Notes under the pieces: model-generated
Seen by the model: the letters and a program-made list of their open reading frames with translations, nothing else
Database searches by the model: none
Told to the model about the DNA's origin: nothing
Assembly (NCBI RefSeq): GCF_030816195.1
Contig: NZ_JAUSXS010000001.1
Coordinates: 3,619,501-3,683,500, forward strand
Direction: 5' to 3'
From: Pseudomonas sp. W4I3
Lineage (GTDB): Bacteria; Pseudomonadota; Gammaproteobacteria; Pseudomonadales; Pseudomonadaceae
DNA length: 64,000 nucleotides
Translations under genes and position numbers: made by a program
Part shown: positions 9,083-17,941 of the stretch, piece by piece
Layout: each line of letters starts with the position of its first letter
Position numbering within the stretch: the stretch's first letter is position 1

Positions 9083-9742
9083 TCAGCGTGTTTTCTCAAT
9101 CACCCAATAATCGGCAGTGTCGACGTTGATGTAATTGCCCCGCTCAATACGCAGGACCACGCGTACCTTGCCGTCTGCCACGAGGCGCTCGACGTGGGCG
9201 ACAAAAGGCTCATGGTCCAGGTAGCTCTGGCGCGTACTGACGATCAGGTAGCCAGGGCTGCGCGCAACACGCAGCAGCTCATCAAGTGCAGTGATGGCCA
9301 CATGCCCGTCGATGAACACGCCGCAGCACACCACCAGGTCATAGTGATCGTCCGCGATGGCGACATTGCGGGCGTTCAAGTCGATATCGGCCGTGAGCCG
9401 GCCGTAAGCGTTGGTTTTGCGCGCCTGTTCAATCATGCCCGCGGACAGGTCGACGCCATCGATATCGCCGTAGCCGATTCCAGCCAGTTGCTCCCCTACC
9501 AATCCGGTACCACAGCCGGCATCAAGAATGCGCGCACTGTGCGGCCCGCCCGGTTTGACCAACGCGTGGGCAACCACATCCAGCAACTTTGCACAAACCC
9601 AATGGCCGACATATTCCTCACCAAAGGCCGTCTCCACATAACCTTCTGCCCACTCATCGTAGAACTCGCGCAGCACTTCCTTTTCACCATTGAGTCTGTG
9701 GGAAGCCGTCACCAATGCACTTTCCTCTGCCGTACGTTTCAT
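9083..9742 (-). CDS. class I SAM-dependent methyltransferase
   Basis: 219 residues from the ATG at 9740-9742, chosen because GAGGA precedes it; a longer frame to 9811 would run into the next gene. Motif I is 'ILDAGCGTGLVGEQL', followed by the acidic 'GVDLSAGMIEQA' and the post-motif 'DHYDLVVCCGVF'. This is a standard Rossmann methyltransferase for a small molecule. The nearby 'FYDEWAEGYVETAF' start is shared with Williams-Beuren-type/UbiE-like methyltransferases. It is downstream of, and probably co-transcribed with, the P5C-reductase-like gene and DMT transporter, suggesting modification of an amino-acid-like compound. The substrate is unknown. Confidence 0.8.
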   Translation of the reverse strand: MKRTAEESALVTASHRLNGEKEVLREFYDEWAEGYVETAFGEEYVGHWVCAKLLDVVAHALVKPGGPHSARILDAGCGTGLVGEQLAGIGYGDIDGVDLSAGMIEQARKTNAYGRLTADIDLNARNVAIADDHYDLVVCCGVFIDGHVAITALDELLRVARSPGYLIVSTRQSYLDHEPFVAHVERLVADGKVRVVLRIERGNYINVDTADYWVIEKTR

Positions 9743-9782
9743 TGTCGATCCTCGATAAGGTGTCGCCTGGGTATTCGCCGGC

Positions 9783-10613
9783 TCAGCTTGCCAGCCGTTG
9801 GCTGCGCGCAATGCCGGCCCGGAAGCAGTCGGACAGGGCCAAGCCTTCGCCTACGGCATCCAGCAACGCTTCCGTGACGCCACCGGGCGTGGTGGCGCTG
9901 TGCAGGTAGTCGCGCCGGGCGCGGTCATCCAGCCCCCGTGGCCTTACAGCATTGGCCCAGGCAATCACCTTGCCCCAGGGCGGGAGGTTGCAGGCCGTGG
10001 CGCCGCTGGCGATGGCTTCCTGGGACACACTTACGGCCAGGCTTTCGCAGTAGGTCAATACAATCGGCAGGCATGGCCCGTAGACGGTGAAGGCGTCGAA
10101 TTCAGCTTGCGAGGGCAGGTTAATCAGTTCGATCCCCAGCTGGCGTAGCAGCGTATCAACCAACACTGAATCTGCTCCGTAACGTGCACCGATGGCGCAG
10201 GCGCCGGCAATCGTATCCGGGGCACTGACCATCACGCGGATGACCTGGGGGGGCGGCTGGAACAGGGACCTGATGCGCTCAACCGGCAAACCGGCGATAA
10301 ACGAGACCAGCACTGTGGCGCTTTTGAGCTGCAGCCCACCCAGAGCCCGGTAATCCTGCGGCCTTACCGTCAGCAGGATCAGTTGCGACTCATCAACGAT
10401 TCGCTGGTTATCGGCATACCGGTCTTCCAGCCCGGCCTGTTCAAGCCTGGCCTGGGCTGCCCTGGAATGCCGGTTGCCGAGTAACAGATTGCCCCTGGGT
10501 AAGCCGGCGGCAATCAGCGCCTGGGCAAGGGCGACGCCCAAGTGGCCGGAGCCGAGAATCCCGATACGGGTGGACAACACACTGGAAAGCGTCTTGCAGT
10601 CATTCATAGGCAT
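9783..10613 (-). CDS. pyrroline-5-carboxylate reductase-like NAD(P)-binding protein
   Basis: 276 residues. The Rossmann motif is 'IGILGSGHLGVALAQAL', and the C-terminal region carries the ProC-like signature 'TTPGGVTEALLDAV'. True P5C reductase makes proline, but this copy is divergent in the middle and sits in an accessory operon with a methyltransferase and a DMT exporter. It may therefore act on another cyclic imine or be a regulator of one. It lies 41 bp upstream of the methyltransferase start and 34 bp downstream of the transporter stop, consistent with one transcript. Confidence 0.75.
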   Translation of the reverse strand: MPMNDCKTLSSVLSTRIGILGSGHLGVALAQALIAAGLPRGNLLLGNRHSRAAQARLEQAGLEDRYADNQRIVDESQLILLTVRPQDYRALGGLQLKSATVLVSFIAGLPVERIRSLFQPPPQVIRVMVSAPDTIAGACAIGARYGADSVLVDTLLRQLGIELINLPSQAEFDAFTVYGPCLPIVLTYCESLAVSVSQEAIASGATACNLPPWGKVIAWANAVRPRGLDDRARRDYLHSATTPGGVTEALLDAVGEGLALSDCFRAGIARSQRLAS

Positions 10614-10647
10614 AGCGACTTGACCATTGGCAGTAGAAACAGCGGTA

Positions 10648-11592
10648 TCACGCCTCGGACGCCAGGCGGGACGTTACCCCTGCGCGGCGCAGGGTCAGCA
10701 CCTCCAGGACGCTGACGCCCAGGATCCCGATCAGTACCAGCAGCGCGCCGCACACGAACCACAGGTCCAGCGCATCATTGAGCACCACCACACCCAGCGC
10801 GACGCCTGCCACAGGCGTCAACAGCTGCAGTACGGACAGGCGTGACGCCAGGTATTTAGTCAACAGCCAGTACCAGCCCAGGAATGTCCCCAGCACCAGG
10901 ACCAAGGTCTGGAAGGTCAGGTTTGCGACGACGGCACCATCGATTTCAAACGTTGAGTGGCCCATGAAAAAGGTCAGCGGGAATATCAGCAGCGTCGCGA
11001 TACTCACCTGGTAGAACAGGGTTTTCTCCGGCCGCGCGCTGGCCAATGCCGACGTGCGTACCGCGATAGTGGTGGCTCCCCAGGCTGCTCCGGACAGCAG
11101 CCCAAGCCCGTCCCCCAGCAACGTGTTGCCTTGGGCATCTTCCCCCCGGCCCATGAAGGTAATGACGATGCCCAGGAACGCCAGCACCACGAAACACCAT
11201 TGGCTGCCACTGAGCCGCTCCTCCTCGCGCAGGAAATGCAGGCCGAAACTCGCAAACAATGGGCCGGTATACAAAAACACCGTGATATGGCTGGCGCTGC
11301 TGTACCGCAGACCTTCAGCGATGAAGATCGATTCCAGCGCCACCAGGATTCCGACCACGACACCTGCACTGACTGTCTTGTCACCGAACAGCCCGGCGCC
11401 CTCGCGGTACCACAGGTAGCCGCCCAGGATCAGCGCAGAGATAGCGTATCGAATGGTCAGTTGCATCAACGGGTCAAGCTGCGGAGCGGCAAGCTTGATC
11501 AAGACCTGCTGCCCACCCCATAACAGACACAGGACCACCATCGTGGACACGGAAAAAACATCGAGGGATTTACGTGCGTCGAGCATAGTCAT
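10648..11592 (-). CDS. DMT-superfamily transporter (EamA repeats)
   Basis: 314 residues with about ten hydrophobic segments in two EamA halves (first half 'VLCLLWGGQQVLIKLAAP', second half starting near 'GLGLLSGAAWGATTIAVR'). This is an inner-membrane carrier, in this family usually exporting amino acids or metabolites. The next in-frame ATG (11586) has better spacing from AAGG and may be the true start. It is divergent from the LysR gene at 11682 and heads the transporter / P5CR-like / methyltransferase operon. The LysR regulator probably controls it. Confidence 0.8.
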   Translation of the reverse strand: MTMLDARKSLDVFSVSTMVVLCLLWGGQQVLIKLAAPQLDPLMQLTIRYAISALILGGYLWYREGAGLFGDKTVSAGVVVGILVALESIFIAEGLRYSSASHITVFLYTGPLFASFGLHFLREEERLSGSQWCFVVLAFLGIVITFMGRGEDAQGNTLLGDGLGLLSGAAWGATTIAVRTSALASARPEKTLFYQVSIATLLIFPLTFFMGHSTFEIDGAVVANLTFQTLVLVLGTFLGWYWLLTKYLASRLSVLQLLTPVAGVALGVVVLNDALDLWFVCGALLVLIGILGVSVLEVLTLRRAGVTSRLASEA

Positions 11593-11681
11593 TGACCTTG
11601 AGCCACAGCATTGAAAAACATGGGTTCAAGGCTATGCGCATCGCTTCTGGCAAGTAATCGATTTTTTGCTAAGGTGCTTGC

Positions 11682-12644
11682 ATGAAACTCAACCTGGAAA
11701 AACCTCGCCGCCTTCCCTCCCTCAGCGCCTTGCGTGCTTTTGAAGCAGCGTCTCGCTGTCGCACGCTCACCGAAGCCGCACAGGAGTTGTGCGTGACGGT
11801 AGGCGCAGTGAGCCGGCAGATCCGCCAGTTGGAGGACGACCTGGGGCTCAGCCTGTTCCATCGCACCGCCAACGGCGTGACACTCAATGAGCCGGGGCAG
11901 CGCCTGGCCCGGGATGTGTCCAAGGCATTTTCGTTGTTACTCAAGGCTACCCAGGACGTGCGCCCGCACCTGGGCACCAGCATCGTACTGACCTGCACGG
12001 TGTCCATCACCAGTCACTGGCTGAGCAAGCGCCTGCCGGACATCACTGCCGGTGGCGCTATTGCGCTGACGATTGACCCGAGTTCCGAAGTGCGCAACCT
12101 CGACCATGGCGATGCCGACCTGGCGATTCGCTATAGCCCTCGCGAGCTTGCGTCGAAAAACTCGGCGTTGCTGCTGCAGGACCGCTATTTTCCAGTCTGC
12201 AGCCCGGCCTACCTGAGCAGCCTTGGGGCTATCGACGAACCAATGGACCTGGTGGGCGCACGGCTGGTCCAGTCGCCCTGGTATCACCAGGATCGCTTGG
12301 GCAACGCCACCTGGGACGACTGGTTCATGGCGGTTGCCAAGCGCCACACCCAGACCACGGCGGCGTTATCGTTCAGCGGAGTGGGCTACGCCATGCATGA
12401 AGTAGCGCAAAATGGCGGAGTGATGATAGGCAGCTCTGCGCTGCTGCACGACGAATTGGCCGACGGGCGCCTGGTGGCAGTGTTCGGCGACCGCCATCAA
12501 CTCGCCTCGCCCTACGAATACAGGCTGGTCTGGACGCAATCGGCGTATCAGTCGCGCGACCAGCAGCACCTGATCAATGGCTTGCTGCGCGCCGCCGGGC
12601 AACCGCCGACATTCCCACCCGTGGCAATTCACGCACCGGGGTAG
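11682..12644 (+). CDS. LysR-family regulator, GcvA-like
   Basis: 320 residues. The N-terminal winged HTH is 'PSLSALRAFEAASRCRTLTE', followed by 'LCVTVGAVSRQIRQLEDDLG', then an effector domain of the GcvA type ('VLTCTVSITSHWLSKRLPDI', 'HGDADLAIRYSP'). GcvA-like proteins commonly respond to amino acids. It is divergent from the DMT transporter 90 bp away, which makes that operon the likely target. Its 3' end overlaps the convergent SDR gene by 16 bp. Confidence 0.85.
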   Translation: MKLNLEKPRRLPSLSALRAFEAASRCRTLTEAAQELCVTVGAVSRQIRQLEDDLGLSLFHRTANGVTLNEPGQRLARDVSKAFSLLLKATQDVRPHLGTSIVLTCTVSITSHWLSKRLPDITAGGAIALTIDPSSEVRNLDHGDADLAIRYSPRELASKNSALLLQDRYFPVCSPAYLSSLGAIDEPMDLVGARLVQSPWYHQDRLGNATWDDWFMAVAKRHTQTTAALSFSGVGYAMHEVAQNGGVMIGSSALLHDELADGRLVAVFGDRHQLASPYEYRLVWTQSAYQSRDQQHLINGLLRAAGQPPTFPPVAIHAPG

Positions 12645-13423
12645 GCACCACCGTCCATGTTGATGACCGCGCCCGACAAGTAGGACGCTTTGGGGCTGGC
12701 CAAGAACAACGCCAGGTCGGCCACTTCTTCCGGGCGGGCAAACCTGCCCATCGGAATCAATGCCTGCTGTTGCGCCATGACCCGCTCGAGGCTTTCGCCG
12801 CTGCGCTGAGCCATGCGCGCCAGGGTCGCCTGGGTGCGTGGCGTCAGGGTAAATCCAGGGTTGATCACGTTGATACGGATGCCGTGGCGACCATACGCCT
12901 GCGCCAGGCCCTGCGAGACCAGGATCAGTGCCGCATTGGCCGCGCCGCCAGCGATGTGCTCGGGCATTGCTACCTTGCCGCCGATGCCGACGATATTGAC
13001 AACCGCTCGCAGCGACGGCTGCGCCTGCCCAACAAAGTGGGCGAGCACCGCATGTTGGGTGTTGATATAGGGGCAGAACTTGGCGTTGAGTGCCTGGAGG
13101 TAATGCAATGGCGTGAGTTGATCGACCGGATGCCTGGCAGCGGCACCGGCGCAGTTGACCAATACGTTGATGGCCCCATGGCTCGCAATGATCGCGTCAA
13201 TCACTGACTGCGCCTGATCCACGTCTGCCAGGTCGCTGGCGAAGGCATGCACCTCCAGGCCGGCACTCGCACACTCCTGTTGCGCCTGTTCAAGGCGCTG
13301 GTGTGACCTCGAAATGATCGCCACCCTCGCACCTTCAGCGGCAAATGCCTGGGCACAGGCCAGGCCGATGCCGGAGCTACCGCCCGCGACCACCACAAGG
13401 CGTCGTTGAAGAGACAAATCCAT
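12629..13423 (-). CDS. SDR-family protein with atypical active site
   Basis: 264 residues, a short-chain dehydrogenase/reductase by fold: 'VVVAGGSSGIGLACAQAF' for nucleotide binding, 'NVLVNCAGAA' for the NNAG strand and 'INVINPGFTLTPR' after the active site. Where the YxxxK pair is expected, the sequence reads 'HIAGGAANAAL', so neither the catalytic Tyr nor Lys is in place. A divergent SDR subclade with this motif may exist, so the protein may bind cofactor yet use other chemistry. GGAGG stands 9 nt before the ATG. It is 15 bp downstream of the broken LysR gene, on the same strand. Confidence 0.8.
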   Translation of the reverse strand: MDLSLQRRLVVVAGGSSGIGLACAQAFAAEGARVAIISRSHQRLEQAQQECASAGLEVHAFASDLADVDQAQSVIDAIIASHGAINVLVNCAGAAARHPVDQLTPLHYLQALNAKFCPYINTQHAVLAHFVGQAQPSLRAVVNIVGIGGKVAMPEHIAGGAANAALILVSQGLAQAYGRHGIRINVINPGFTLTPRTQATLARMAQRSGESLERVMAQQQALIPMGRFARPEEVADLALFLASPKASYLSGAVINMDGGAYPGA

Positions 13424-13438
13424 TCGGGCAGGCCTCCT

Positions 13439-14337
13439 TCAGGCGTTTCCTTTCAGTTGGGCAAGGTAACGGTCCACTTCCCCGGACAACCAATGGGAGA
13501 ACTCGCGCTGCTTGTCTTCCGAACTTTCCCTGGGCGGCCACACCAGCCAATAGGGATAGGCATACGGCGCACTGATGTCGCACAACTGGACCAGCTCTCC
13601 CCGCTCGATGGCGTCATGAACCAGGCTGCGCCGTTCCAGCGTGATACCCTGCCCCAGGCGAACCGCCTCCAAGACCAGGTTGGAGTCGTTGCTGCACAAC
13701 CCCTTGCGTTCGTTGCCCATCTCGACGCCCGCCGCCTCGCACCAGGGCAGCCAGGATTCGGTGTTATAGATGATCTTGCTTTCAATGACCTGTTGCGGGG
13801 TCTGCGGCAAGCGTCCGCCATTGAAGTGCGGGGCGGCGACAACGACGATTTCATCATGGAACAACAGCTTCTGCTCTACACCCTCCCAATCGCCTTTGCC
13901 CATGCGGACGCCGATATCCACCGATTCCTGATGCAGGTTAGAGATCGTCAGGCTGGCTTGCAGCCGAATGCTGATATGGGGGTAAAGCTGCTGAAAACCC
14001 GGTAGGCGCGGTAACAGCCAGGATCGGCCGAACGACGGTAATACCGCCACCACCAGCTCGCCCATCTTGGGCTGGGCCTGAATCAATCGCGTGGCCTCGG
14101 CGATATCTCCCAGGGCTTTGCGGATCTGCAGCGCATACAGTCCCCATCCTCACTCACACGCAAGCCACGCCCCTCCCGCACGAACAGGGTCAACCCCACA
14201 ATTTCCTCCAACACCTTGATCTGCTGGCTGATCGCTGAATGGGTGACGTGCAATTCCTTGGCTGCCAGGGTGACGCTTCCCAACCTGGAGGTGGCCTCGA
14301 AACTGCGCAGGCAGGTCAATGGAGGAAATGCACTCAT
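13439..14337 (-). pseudogene. LysR-family regulator with frameshift
   Basis: Two frames together make a normal-length (about 299 residue) LysR protein. The N-terminal part (14083-14337) has the HTH 'LHVTHSAISQQIKVLEE' and ends after 'GRGLRVSEDG'. The second frame (13439-14086) carries the effector domain from 'RLIQAQPKMGELVVAVLPSF' on. The joint lies near 14140, and the whole span is 899 bp, one short of a multiple of three. Loss of a single base is therefore the simplest explanation, either a real mutation or a sequencing error. If real, the regulator is inactive. It would have controlled the SDR downstream or the divergent GST group at 14481. Confidence 0.8.
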
Positions 14338-14480
14338 GTAAGTTCAACTAACCTGTCGTGGTAAAAATTATCGATATTGAAAGGACCTCTCTCGCTATAA
14401 AGTAACCTCAATTTAACAGTCCTGCCAGTCACAGTTTTTTTCCGTTACACCGTCAACTCGCGAACCGCGGAGCGTCTCCG

Positions 14481-14870
14481 ATGAAAACCACGATGATGGA
14501 ACATAACGTCTCGACTGCCCGCATCAACCAGGCACCACAGGCATTGCTGACGCAAATGGCCCTGGGCCGACATTCGCTGAAATGGCTGGTGACCAAGGAT
14601 CAACTATTCTCTTTCTGGCTGGAGCAGCAGGCCTATGTCGTCGCATTGAAGGGACGCCACTGGATTACCTCCGAAGGGTCTGACGTATGCCTGGAACAAG
14701 GGTATTTCACACGCCTTGCACCGAGCCTGATCCTATTGGAAGGTGAGGGAGAAATAGAGCTGTTCGTGGCCCCCGAGGCAGAGGCCGAAACCGGCTCCCC
14801 CGGGCTGCTGTTAAATCTGCGCAAGTACCTCAAGCACCCTCACTGCACTTTGAAAATTACCCTGACGTAA
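14481..14870 (+). CDS. DUF2917-like small cupin-type protein
   Basis: 129 residues without signal peptide or membrane segment. The central pattern 'QQAYVVALKGRHWITSEGS' and 'YFTRLAPSLILLEGEGEIEL' resembles DUF2917 proteins, short beta-rich proteins of unknown role often found near LysR regulators and transporters in proteobacteria. GGAG lies before the ATG. It is the first gene of a run with two GST genes and 11 bp from the first. The divergent LysR pseudogene is upstream. The family assignment is from pattern only. Confidence 0.55.
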   Translation: MKTTMMEHNVSTARINQAPQALLTQMALGRHSLKWLVTKDQLFSFWLEQQAYVVALKGRHWITSEGSDVCLEQGYFTRLAPSLILLEGEGEIELFVAPEAEAETGSPGLLLNLRKYLKHPHCTLKITLT

Positions 14871-14881
14871 ATGGAGGCTTC

Positions 14882-15484
14882 ATGAAACTGGTCGGCATGC
14901 TGGACTCGCCCTACGTACGCCGCGTGGCAATTTCCCTGGATCTGTACGGCGTCGACTTTGAGCATCAGTCGCTCTCGGTATTCAGCGCCTACGACGAATT
15001 TGCCAGGATCAACCCGGTCGTGAAGGCCCCCAGCCTGGTGCTGGATGAATCGACTGTGTTAATGGACTCAAGCCTGATCCTCGATTACTTCGAAGCGTTG
15101 GCGCCCACCGACAAGAAGTTGTTGCCACAGCAGTCCAGCGCGCGCGCCCAGGACTTGCAATTGATCGGCCTCGCCCTGGCCGCCTGCGAAAAAACCGTAC
15201 AGATTGTCTACGAGCATAATCTGCGCCCTGCAGAAAAACTCCACGAACCTTGGCTCGACCGAGTTACCGGCCAGTTACTGGCGGCTTACTCTGCCCTGGA
15301 AAGACAGCTGGCCCACGGCGCTGACGAAGCGCTGACCCAAGGTGCCATAACCGCCGCAGTGGCCTGGTCCTTCAGCCAGTTCACCGTTGCTTCAGTGGTC
15401 AACGCCGGGACGTTCCCGCATCTGCAGCGCCATGCCAAGCGACTTGAAGAACAACCGGCCTTCAAGCGCTACCCCATCGAATAA
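14882..15484 (+). CDS. glutathione S-transferase
   Basis: 200 residues: a thioredoxin-like N-terminal half ('MKLVGMLDSPYVRRVAISL', with 'LVLDESTVLMDSSLILDYFE' giving the cis-Pro/SNAIL-like region) and an all-helical C-terminal half. It probably detoxifies electrophiles or reduces disulfides with glutathione in the cytoplasm. GGAGGC precedes the ATG. It follows the DUF2917-like gene closely and is followed by a second, unrelated-class GST, so the three probably share a transcript. Confidence 0.85.
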   Translation: MKLVGMLDSPYVRRVAISLDLYGVDFEHQSLSVFSAYDEFARINPVVKAPSLVLDESTVLMDSSLILDYFEALAPTDKKLLPQQSSARAQDLQLIGLALAACEKTVQIVYEHNLRPAEKLHEPWLDRVTGQLLAAYSALERQLAHGADEALTQGAITAAVAWSFSQFTVASVVNAGTFPHLQRHAKRLEEQPAFKRYPIE

Positions 15485-15543
15485 GCCGCCTGCAACGTAC
15501 TGCGAGCCGGCGACCACCGGCTCTGCGTTCTGCGCCCACATGA

Positions 15544-16236
15544 ATGGCCTTTATGTACACCGTATTTTTCTCACCCACCGCCAATGGCTATAAAATCCTG
15601 CTGATGCTGGAGGCCCTGGCGGTCAGCTACGACATTTGCCACATCGACCTCACCCGCGATGAGCAACATCTACCCGCGTATCTACAGCTGAACCCACACG
15701 CCAAAATACCGGTACTGCTGGACAACGAAACCCGGCAAGTGGTGGTGGAGTCTGCGGCGGTCCTGCTGTATCTGGCGGACAAACACGCGCGCTTTTGCGG
15801 GACATCGCCCGAGCAACGCTGGCAAGTGGTGCAATGGCTGATCTGGCAGGTCAGCAGCCTGGGACCGATGGCCGGCCAGAACTACCACTTCCACCATCAG
15901 GCCCCCCAACCCGATACGTACTCGGCCACGCGTTATCTGAACCAGACCCGCACACTGTTCCAAGTATTTGAGCAGGCGATCGCCGAGCACCCGTTCATCT
16001 GCGGCGAGTTCTCCATCGCCGACATGGCGATCTATCCTTGGCTGCGCCTGCACAACGTGTTGCAGGTCAGCCTTGAGGCCTTACCTCGCACCACGCAATA
16101 CCTGCAGCGCATGGCACAACGGGACGACGTTCGGCGCGCCTATGCGGCAGGCGCGCCGTACCAGCAGCGTGCGAAGGGCGACGTCGATAAGCTGCAGGCC
16201 ATTGCCGGCCGCCTCGAACGCCGCAGTGCGGGCTAG
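15544..16236 (+). CDS. glutathione S-transferase, Ure2p/YfcG-like
   Basis: 230 residues. The N-terminal domain is 'MYTVFFSPTANGYKILLMLE' with 'NPHAKIPVLLD' and 'VVESAAVLLYLADKH'; the C-terminal helices include 'CGEFSIADMAIYPWLRL'. This layout is that of Ure2p-like GSTs (YfcG/YghU), which act mainly as glutathione-dependent disulfide reductases. The start could be 15544 or the ATG at 15553; neither has a strong ribosome-binding site. The 3' end overlaps the convergent flavin reductase by 4 bp. Confidence 0.85.
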   Translation: MAFMYTVFFSPTANGYKILLMLEALAVSYDICHIDLTRDEQHLPAYLQLNPHAKIPVLLDNETRQVVVESAAVLLYLADKHARFCGTSPEQRWQVVQWLIWQVSSLGPMAGQNYHFHHQAPQPDTYSATRYLNQTRTLFQVFEQAIAEHPFICGEFSIADMAIYPWLRLHNVLQVSLEALPRTTQYLQRMAQRDDVRRAYAAGAPYQQRAKGDVDKLQAIAGRLERRSAG

Positions 16237-16721
16237 ACCGCCGTCGCGTATTTACCCCCGTGAAAGATCAGCGGGCTACCCTCATTCAGGGTGAAGCTGA
16301 TGACCTCGCCAATGAAGATCCAGTGATCACCGCCGTCGAATTCATTGCGTTTGATGCACTCGAACTGCGCAATCGCGCCGTCAATCAGCGGCAGTTGGTT
16401 TTCGCTGATCGCGTAATGCACCTGGCTGAATTTATCCGCCGTCGGCGTTGCAAAACGATCGCTCAGCAGTTGTTGCTCATAGGCCAGTACATTGATCGCA
16501 AAGCCATCAGCCGCCTGGAACGCCGCGGCGGTATAGGACTCCTTGCGCAGGCTCCACAGCACCAGTGCCGGCTCCAGTGAAACCGAATTGAAACTACTGA
16601 CGGTAAGCCCGGCGGGCAGCCCCCGATCATCAAGCGTGGTGACCACGGTGACACCGGTGGCGTACTTGCCGTAGGCGTTGCGCAATGCACGTTTATCCAA
16701 CTGTTTTTCAAGCGTCTGCAT
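16233..16721 (-). CDS. flavin reductase (HpaC-like)
   Basis: 162 residues from the ATG at 16719-16721. A TTG 30 bp upstream is also in frame but would overlap the preceding gene. The motifs 'YATGVTVVTTLDDRGLPAGLTVSSFNSVSL' (read as two adjacent strands), 'INVLAYEQQLLSDRFA' and 'GGDHWIFIGEV' are typical of the short-chain flavin reductases that supply FMNH2/FADH2 to two-component monooxygenases. No partner monooxygenase is present. It lies directly downstream of the truncated aminotransferase, so a partner may have been lost with the missing upstream DNA. Confidence 0.88.
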   Translation of the reverse strand: MQTLEKQLDKRALRNAYGKYATGVTVVTTLDDRGLPAGLTVSSFNSVSLEPALVLWSLRKESYTAAAFQAADGFAINVLAYEQQLLSDRFATPTADKFSQVHYAISENQLPLIDGAIAQFECIKRNEFDGGDHWIFIGEVISFTLNEGSPLIFHGGKYATAV

Positions 16722-16737
16722 ATCCCTGTCCACCTTT

Positions 16738-17544
16738 TCAGAGTTGGCCAACCACGGTGTGGTTGTCGAGTGTCGCCAAGCATGCCGCCAGAATCTCCAG
16801 GCCTTCGAGCAACACAGGCCGGGGAATGGTCAGGGGCATGAGAAAACGGATGACATTGGCGTATGGTCCGCATGCCAGCAGGAGCAAGCCCCGCTCACGC
16901 GCGCTTTGGATCAATTGCTTGGTCATGCGCGCAGAAGGAATGCGCCGCGCCGTATCGTCAAACAGCTCCAGGGCAACCATCGCCCCCAGGCCACGGATAC
17001 GGCAATGAATGCCCAGGGCGCTGGTGATTTCCTCAAGGTGATAGCGCAGATCCTTGCCGAGCTCCCGGGCGGCGTTGAGCAACCCTTGCTCATCGAATGC
17101 CCGCAATACCGCCAACGCCGCCGCACAGGCCAGCGGGTTGCCCGCGTAGGTCCCGCCGAGACCACCGGGCACAGGTGCATCCATGATCGCCGCCTTGCCG
17201 GCCACACCTGCGAGCGGCAAGCCTCCGGCGATGGACTTGCCGAACACAATCAAGTCGGCGTTCACACCCATTTGCTCCATCGCGAAAAAACTGCCGGTGC
17301 GCCCGGCGCCACACTGTATTTCGTCTGCGATCAGCACGATGCCGTGCTGGTCGCACAGAGCGCGCAGCGCCACCATGAACGCCACAGGGGCAGCGACAAA
17401 CCCCCCCTCACCCTGGACCGGTTCGATGACGATGGCCGCGATATCTGGATCCGTGAAATCGGTCGTCAGGCATCGGGCAACATCTGGCGCAACGTCTATC
17501 CCCGGGAGTCCTTCAGCAATCGCCACTCGCGATCGCTCGCACAC
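16738..17544 (-). pseudogene. 4-aminobutyrate-type aminotransferase, N-terminus missing
   Basis: 268 codons matching only the C-terminal two thirds of a class III aminotransferase (GabT family, normally about 425 residues). The active-site blocks are present: 'IAAIVIEPVQGEGG', 'LIADEIQCGAGRTGSFFAME', the PLP lysine in 'VFGKSIAGGLPLAGV' and 'GGLGGTYAGNPLACAAAL'. The first about 150 residues, including the substrate-binding N-terminal segment, are absent. Homology stops close to 17544, immediately before the GGGGGCA motif at 17557-17575. The gene was evidently cut by a recombination or integration event and is unlikely to be functional. Confidence 0.8.
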
Positions 17545-17556
17545 CCGGTGCGCATT

Positions 17557-17575
17557 GGGGGCAAAATCGGGGGCA
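17557..17575 (+). repeat. GGGGGCA-N5-GGGGGCA motif, copy 3
   Basis: GGGGGCA, spacer aaatc, GGGGGCA, with the same 12-bp period as at 8031 and 8743. It lies 13 bp beyond the point where the aminotransferase homology ends, marking the right side of the mosaic. Confidence 0.5.
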
Positions 17576-17870
17576 CAACTAGCATTTTTTTGTCTGAAAC
17601 TACCGTTCTAGAGCCCAGTCAAAATGTTTTTGGGGGACCCCGATAGCTTGTAATGGAGTGCCAGTGAATTCCATAAAACTCCTGCGTAACAAGCAGTTAT
17701 TGTTAATTAACGTCAACTCAAGCTCTGGCGCTTGAATTAGCGGCGCGCTTAACAATCACACCTTGCTCATCACGTGATTTTCACAGCTCCAATCGATAGC
17801 CACCGGCCTTCTGAGCCACGTGAGCACCTGCAGTTCGTCGCCCAATCGCAAAACGCTAAAATCTCGACTA
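17576..17870. other. non-coding junction region
   Basis: About 300 bp between the aminotransferase break and the LexA-like box, with lower GC than its surroundings (for example around 17690-17720). I see no gene. A T-run followed by 'GGGGGACCCC' at about 17626-17640 may be part of an old attachment region. Confidence 0.3.
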
Positions 17871-17886
17871 CTGTCTATATGTACAG
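17871..17886. promoter_or_regulatory. LexA (SOS) box candidate
   Basis: CTGTCTATATGTACAG fits the gamma-proteobacterial LexA pattern CTGT-N8-ACAG with an AT-rich centre. It ends 55 bp before the ATG at 17942, a sensible operator position for that gene. Confidence 0.6.
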
Positions 17887-17941
17887 ATGAAAAAGTAGTG
17901 GGTTACTTCGACCCGAGCTCAAGCACGCTCTTTACTTAAGG

